Origin: Sulfurirhabdus sp043759595
Lineage (GTDB): Bacteria; Pseudomonadota; Gammaproteobacteria; Burkholderiales; SMCO01
Assembly (NCBI GenBank): GCA_043759595.1
Contig: JAYVLG010000207.1
Span: 1 to 26,321, forward strand
DNA length: 26,321 nucleotides
Reading direction: 5' to 3'
The translations under genes and the position numbers were made by a program. Numbering within the stretch: position 1 is the stretch's first letter; each line of letters begins with the position of its first letter. The notes below the pieces were generated by a model, which saw only the letters and a program-made list of their open reading frames with translations, was not told the origin of the DNA and made no database searches. Of this stretch, positions 22,744 to 26,321 are shown one piece after another.

Positions 22744-23625
22744 ATGAAACTACGATCACCACCATTAATCGGCATATGCCTGCTGGCGGGACTGATGTGG
22801 GTGAATTGGTGTGGGCAGGCGAATGGTGCGGAAGCCGAACCGAGTAAAAGCGAAGCGAAAAGCAAGCATACAACTAAAGCCGCTACCTCACTAAACACCA
22901 CAACAGTATCAAGTTCAATTACAGCCACACTCGGACAATTTTTCCGTGACTGCCCGAAGTGCCCGGATATGGCCGTGATCCCGGCGGGTAGCTTCGAGAT
23001 GGGCTCGGACGATGGTGATTCAGAAGAAATACCCGTGCATCGGGTCACCATCACCCGGAGCTTTGCCATTGGCAAGACTGAAGTGACACAAGGGCAATGG
23101 CGCGCGGTTATGGGTAGCATCCCGGCGGAATTCAGATCTAAGGACTGTGGCGATAACTGCCCGGTGGAGACAGTTAGCTGGGAAGACGCTCAAGACTTCA
23201 TCCAGAAGCTCAACGCCATGACCGGAAAGCAATATCGGCTGCCGAGCGAAGCGGAGTGGGAATATGCCTGCCGGGCGGGAGGGCGGCATAAATATTGCGG
23301 CAGCGACAAAATTAACAACGTAGCCTGGTATTGGGGCAACAGTGACAGTAGCGTTCATCCAGTCAGCCGCAAACAACCCAATGCTTTTGACTTATACGAC
23401 ATGAGTGGTAATGTTTGGGAATGGGTAGAGGACAGCGATCACGACAGTTACGTGGGTGCACCAACGGATGGCAGCGCATGGCAAGGGAATGGCTCAATGC
23501 ACGTACTTCGTGGTGGCTCGTGGGACATGGATCCTTGGGTAACGCGTGCAGTTAAGCGCTTCAGGTTCGAGCCCGCGCTTCGTGTCAAAGGCGTAGGTTT
23601 TCGCATAGCTAGAATACTAACGTAG
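22744..23625 (+). CDS. Exported SUMF1/FGE-fold protein
   Basis: A 293-residue exported protein with a formylglycine-generating-enzyme-like (SUMF1) domain. After a signal peptide ending near ANGA comes a low-complexity linker (residues 30-60) and then FRDCPKCPDM. The domain runs from VIPAGSFEMGSDDG through EIPVHRVTITRSFAIGKTEV, TQGQWRAVMG, CPVETVSWEDAQDFIQKLN, YRLPSEAEWEYACRAGG, YDMSGNVWEWVEDS and HVLRGGSWDMDP to VGFRIARI, all standard landmarks. The catalytic Cys pair of true FGE, expected near the C-terminus, is absent, so a sulfatase-activating role is unlikely; a binding or other oxidative role remains open. AAAGG lies seven bases before the ATG. It is a paralogue of the protein at 24824. 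Confidence 0.88.
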   Translation: MKLRSPPLIGICLLAGLMWVNWCGQANGAEAEPSKSEAKSKHTTKAATSLNTTTVSSSITATLGQFFRDCPKCPDMAVIPAGSFEMGSDDGDSEEIPVHRVTITRSFAIGKTEVTQGQWRAVMGSIPAEFRSKDCGDNCPVETVSWEDAQDFIQKLNAMTGKQYRLPSEAEWEYACRAGGRHKYCGSDKINNVAWYWGNSDSSVHPVSRKQPNAFDLYDMSGNVWEWVEDSDHDSYVGAPTDGSAWQGNGSMHVLRGGSWDMDPWVTRAVKRFRFEPALRVKGVGFRIARILT

Positions 23626-23985
23626 CCCTTCGTTAAGGGGCGCAGAAGATATTTTCCTTTTTAACCGTAAAAGTCATTCGTGTGGGGTTATTGCTGATGT
23701 CGGCCCGAAGCAAAAAAAATTCTAGCCTTGTCGACCCCGAACATTGGCCTTGTTCGTTTAATCATGGAACTGTACTTTCAGAATTCACTACAAGATAATA
23801 ACCCTATGAAAATATCATTTAATACAGTATGCAGCATATGACATACATACGTAACGGGCCCTATCAAAAGGAAAAGTTTCCTGTGCCTTGGATAGCGCCA
23901 GGTTGCAAAATCTGTTAGCAGTTACGATTTAAATTCGAAGTAATGCAGATATGTGAAGCCACAATTACCCATAAAGGTTAAAAAA
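23626..23985. other. Gene-free stretch
   Basis: A small hairpin CCCTT/AAGGG right after the SUMF1 stop, followed by a T-rich stretch, may be a weak terminator (23627-23670). The remaining 300 bases show no gene. AAAGG eight bases before 23986 serves the next gene. Confidence 0.35.
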
Positions 23986-24378
23986 ATGAAAACATTTATC
24001 GTTTATCAGAGTCAAGAGGGCTCATTTAAAATTATAAAGAAAGGGTTTAGTTGGCCAGGATTCTTTTTCACAGCTATATGGCTTGGATTGGGAGGCCTAT
24101 GGATACAATTGGCCACTCTTTTAGTATTTATTTTAATTATATCTTTTGGCTTTGTATATTTGGTCACTCTCTCACCAGCAGGTTTCAACGATAGCGGAAT
24201 TGATGGATTACAGTCTCTGCTTCAATTGTGCGTTGCTCTATACATTGGGTGGGCAGGTAACGAATGGTTGACTGATAAAATGAAAATAAAAGGATTTAAC
24301 GCCAAAGGTCATGTTGAGGCGAAAAACAAAGCTTCTGCACTTGTATTAGCCACAGAAAAATTTAGCCAAATTAAATAA
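23986..24378 (+). CDS. DUF2628-like small membrane protein
   Basis: A 130-residue inner-membrane protein. It starts with a soluble stretch (KTFIVYQSQEGSFKIIKKG), then the DUF2628 signature F-S-W-P-x-F-F-F-x-x-I-W (FSWPGFFFTAIWLGLGGLW). Hydrophobic segments follow near residues 28-55 and 80-95, with GWAGNEWLTDKMKIKGF and VEAKNKASALVLATE as in the family's G-x-x-G-N-E region. The ATG at 23986 has AAAGG eight bases upstream and begins the domain; an ATG 11 codons earlier is rejected. Biochemical role of the family is unknown to me. The gene is AT-rich and sits between a SUMF1 gene and an RHS remnant. Confidence 0.72.
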   Translation: MKTFIVYQSQEGSFKIIKKGFSWPGFFFTAIWLGLGGLWIQLATLLVFILIISFGFVYLVTLSPAGFNDSGIDGLQSLLQLCVALYIGWAGNEWLTDKMKIKGFNAKGHVEAKNKASALVLATEKFSQIK

Positions 24379-24454
24379 CTTTTAACAACAAATTAAATTG
24401 ATGTTGCTTGGGTACACATACGCGGGGGCGTGAATAAGCTTAAAGGGGACTGGT

Positions 24455-24793
24455 TTATGCAGAGATTGAAATCAATCCTCTAGAAATACAGGAAATTCTA
24501 AATCTGGCACAAACAGTATTTATTGTGCTTACACTGAAGAAGATGATCGGAGCAGAAAATGCAGGACATCCTCTTACACGGCTAAGCCCATAAAGATTAC
24601 ACTGACTGGCAAGGGAGCAATCAGCGTCGGATACGATGAGGAAGGCTAAATCGCCAAAGTGGAATCCGAACAAGGTGCTTCAATAACAATTAGCGTAGCA
24701 GATGTATTTGAGAGATTGCTGGAGGTAGTAAAAGTAGATGAGGTGGTGAAAACTCAATCGTCCTTTCTTACATTTGAAATAGTTGTAACCTAA
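24455..24793 (+). pseudogene. RHS/YD-repeat protein, C-terminal remnant
   Basis: One plus-strand frame from about 24510 reads SIYCAYTEEDDRSRKC, then SSYTAKPIKITLTGKG, AISVGYDEEG, a stop at 24647, IAKVESEQGASITISVADVF and ERLLEVVKVDEVV, ending at TAA 24791-24793. The end aligns with the RHS gene at 14703 (ITLVGIGKITVEYDDQGEIS, then TQAFQNLLKVVKI): the YD motif, the E/G turn and the final hydrophobic helix match position by position. An in-frame stop and no start show that it is decayed. The 5' border (about 24455) is not precise. Confidence 0.7.
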
Positions 24794-24823
24794 CTTAGCA
24801 TTTCAATTTAGAGGCATTCCAGC

Positions 24824-25894
24824 ATGAAAAAAAAGATAAAATTTAAAGCAACGCAGAAAATTATATCCTTGTTTAGTGGGTGCATATTGCTCGTCGCGGC
24901 ATCGTTGCCAGCAGTCGGGTATGCTGTAGCTGCTGAATCAACAAAGATGTGTTACAACTTCGCGACGGTCTCTGGGCATCGAGATAGGCCACAGTATGAA
25001 GCCAACGATGCAATCGTTGTTCTTGACGTCATTCCAGTACCATTGGGGACAGCGTACAATCCAACTCTGGATTTGGCTGCGCATACCTACGTTAAAAATA
25101 ATCTTAAAAGGCTTGGTCTTCAGTCAGTAGATATTAGTAGTGTATTTATTGGTGGAGGGTGCTCCACCGGAAACGAAAATGCTAACCAGGTCGCGCGAAA
25201 ACGTCATTTAAATGATCTTGAAGGAAGATTACTACCGAATCTGGATTGGTTGAATCATGTGTCGGTCTTGCATGGAAACTGGTTTAAAAAGGTGGCTACG
25301 GATAAGAGCAAGAAACAAGGTGATGTTTTCCGTGACTGCCCGGACTGCCCTGAGATGGTCGTTCTCCCTGAATCTTTATCTATGGGCAAAACCGAAGTCA
25401 CCCAAGGCCAGTGGAAGGCCGTGATGGGCAACAACCCCAGCAAATACAAGAACTGTGGTGATGAATGCCCCGTAGAGCAAGTCAGCTGGGATGATATTCA
25501 AATCTTCCTTCAAAAACTCAATGCCAAAACCGGCAAGCAATATCGCCTACCGACGAAAACCGAATGGAAATACGCCTGTTTTGGTGGAATCTTTAAGCCC
25601 ACGTATTGTGGCAGTAACGAACTCATTGAGGTGGGATGGTATCGTGATAACAGCAATGACCAAACTCACCCGGTAGGCCAGAAGCAAGCCAACGGTTACG
25701 GCTTAGTAGATATGAGCGGCAATGTTAGGGAATGGGTGGAGGATTGCGATGAAGGTAATTGCGAGTGGCACGTGCTTTGCGGTGGCTCTTGGTTAGACGA
25801 GTGGCAGTTCTCCAAAACGACGAAACAGCACAGAGGACTGGCTGCGATCCGTGAAGACACTAACGGGTTTCGTCTCGTCAGGATGCTCCCGTAA
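24824..25894 (+). CDS. Exported SUMF1-fold protein with an extra N-terminal domain and a shortened SUMF1 start
   Basis: A 356-residue exported protein. Signal peptide: KIISLFSGCILLVAASLPA to AVAA near residue 37. A domain I do not recognise occupies about 40-160 (CYNFATVSGHRDRPQYEAND, IVVLDVIPVPLGTAYNP, GLQSVDISSVFIGGGC). Then FRDCPDCPEM and a SUMF1 domain: EVTQGQWKAVMG, CPVEQVSWDDIQIFLQKLN, YRLPTKTEWKYACFG, VDMSGNVREWVEDC, HVLCGGSWLDEW, NGFRLVRML. Compared with the paralogue at 22744, the segment from after VVLPES to MGKTEV lacks about 25 residues, including the G-x-F-x-M-G-S strand and the P-x-H-x-V strand. The conserved Arg of LRGGSW is Cys here (LCGGSW). The reading frame stays open, so it may be functional in altered form. 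True FGE catalytic cysteines are not seen. Confidence 0.82.
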   Translation: MKKKIKFKATQKIISLFSGCILLVAASLPAVGYAVAAESTKMCYNFATVSGHRDRPQYEANDAIVVLDVIPVPLGTAYNPTLDLAAHTYVKNNLKRLGLQSVDISSVFIGGGCSTGNENANQVARKRHLNDLEGRLLPNLDWLNHVSVLHGNWFKKVATDKSKKQGDVFRDCPDCPEMVVLPESLSMGKTEVTQGQWKAVMGNNPSKYKNCGDECPVEQVSWDDIQIFLQKLNAKTGKQYRLPTKTEWKYACFGGIFKPTYCGSNELIEVGWYRDNSNDQTHPVGQKQANGYGLVDMSGNVREWVEDCDEGNCEWHVLCGGSWLDEWQFSKTTKQHRGLAAIREDTNGFRLVRMLP

Positions 25895-25970
25895 TTTAGC
25901 TCAGATCATATCGCTCTAGAAGTCCAATATTGTGCTTGTATAAATGTGTGATTCATAGCGCACGTTTCGA

Positions 25971-26208
25971 AAGCAAGTACCGTACAGTTCCTGGCAGCGA
26001 TGTTTGAATGAAAACACCAATGGTCTGTTGCGGCAATACTGGCCGAAATGCACCGACTTCAAGAAAGTGTTGGCAAAAGAAGTGACTTCGGTTATTGTAC
26101 AATTGAATGACCGGTCGAGGAAAAAGCTCGGAAACGAAACTCCGGCTGTATAATGGCGGAGCATATAGCTGCAATAGCAGGGAGGTCTCAACTGGTCGAT
26201 GCAACACT
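25971..26208 (+). pseudogene. IS30-family transposase, C-terminal remnant with terminal repeat
   Basis: From 25971 a plus-strand frame reads KQVPYSSWQRCLNENTNG, then LLRQYWPKCTDFKKV, KEVTSVIVQLNDRSRKKLG and NETPA, the C-terminal part of the IS30 DDE domain with its N-E-N-T-N-G landmark. After TAA at 26151 the frame continues one base over as MAEHIAAIAG, so one base has been lost near 26150. Around 26183-26208 the sequence GGTCTCAACTGGTCGATGCA, then ACACT, looks like the terminal repeat. The upstream two thirds of the transposase are absent, since the SUMF1 stop is at 25894. Confidence 0.78.
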
Positions 26209-26321
26209 TAATCTTAAAATATGCCTCTTCAGAAAAATTCGTGGGTAGTTTCCGGCACAGGCAATGCGCCAAGCGCATGATATAGGGCCACTTCTGCCGC
26301 ATGGAAGGTTCTAAATCCATA

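Noticed and set aside
22744..25894. SUMF1 proteins as sulfatase-activating formylglycine generators
   Set aside because: The C-terminal Cys pair needed in true FGE is absent in both, and no sulfatase gene is present in the window.
25916..26320. 134-codon minus-strand frame at the right end
   Set aside because: Most of it is the antisense of the IS30 transposase remnant, which has clear family motifs on the plus strand. Only the part beyond 26208 remains open.

Overview
The window looks like accessory DNA from a betaproteobacterium, most likely near Nitrosomonadales or Gallionellaceae. That placement is an inference from the class-IV-fimbriae-free pilA type, the moderate base composition and the protein families; no rRNA or housekeeping marker is present to settle it. 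Left to right it holds a pilin and glycosyltransferase block, a toxin-antitoxin and tRNA-attachment block, an insertion-sequence block, and a long run of exported proteins of mostly unknown role.

1-6.75 kb (minus strand): a cut-off IS3-family end, then a tight operon read right to left. It encodes a GT-C membrane protein with C-terminal TPRs, a polyprenol-phosphate-sugar-synthase-like GT2, a GT4, an extended SDR epimerase and a second GT2. Upstream, and separated by a strong terminator, is a type IV pilin gene with an excellent sigma-54 promoter (TGGCAC-N5-TTGCT). The layout suggests surface glycan synthesis, and possibly O-glycosylation of the pilin, by a lipid-linked sugar donor and a GT-C transferase.

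7.0-11.5 kb: a truncated HipA kinase, an intact ParDE pair, an intact VapBC pair and a P4-type tyrosine integrase. Two 46-bp copies of the 3' part of a tRNA-Lys(UUU) gene, each followed by its own rho-independent terminator, flank the VapBC segment. This reads as stacked integrations at a tRNA-Lys gene whose intact copy lies outside the window.

11.6-13.1 kb: a complete IS3-family element with inverted repeats and an A6G frameshift site, but with Asp in place of the catalytic Glu. It abuts a decayed fragment of a different IS3 transposase, with no target duplication visible.

13.3-25.9 kb (almost all plus strand): a broken DUF2135/TPR gene, an uncharacterised exported protein, a short RHS/YD-repeat protein, a small Cys-containing exported protein, two Sel1-repeat proteins, a membrane-anchored protein, a zinc-finger-like membrane protein (minus), a small exported protein, two SUMF1/FGE-fold proteins, a DUF2628-like membrane protein and a decayed C-terminal RHS copy. 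Sel1, RHS and SUMF1 each occur twice, so the block appears to have grown by duplication and then partly decayed. The window ends in a frameshifted IS30-family transposase remnant. I see no CRISPR array, no complete RNA gene and no recognised defence system beyond the toxin-antitoxin pairs.
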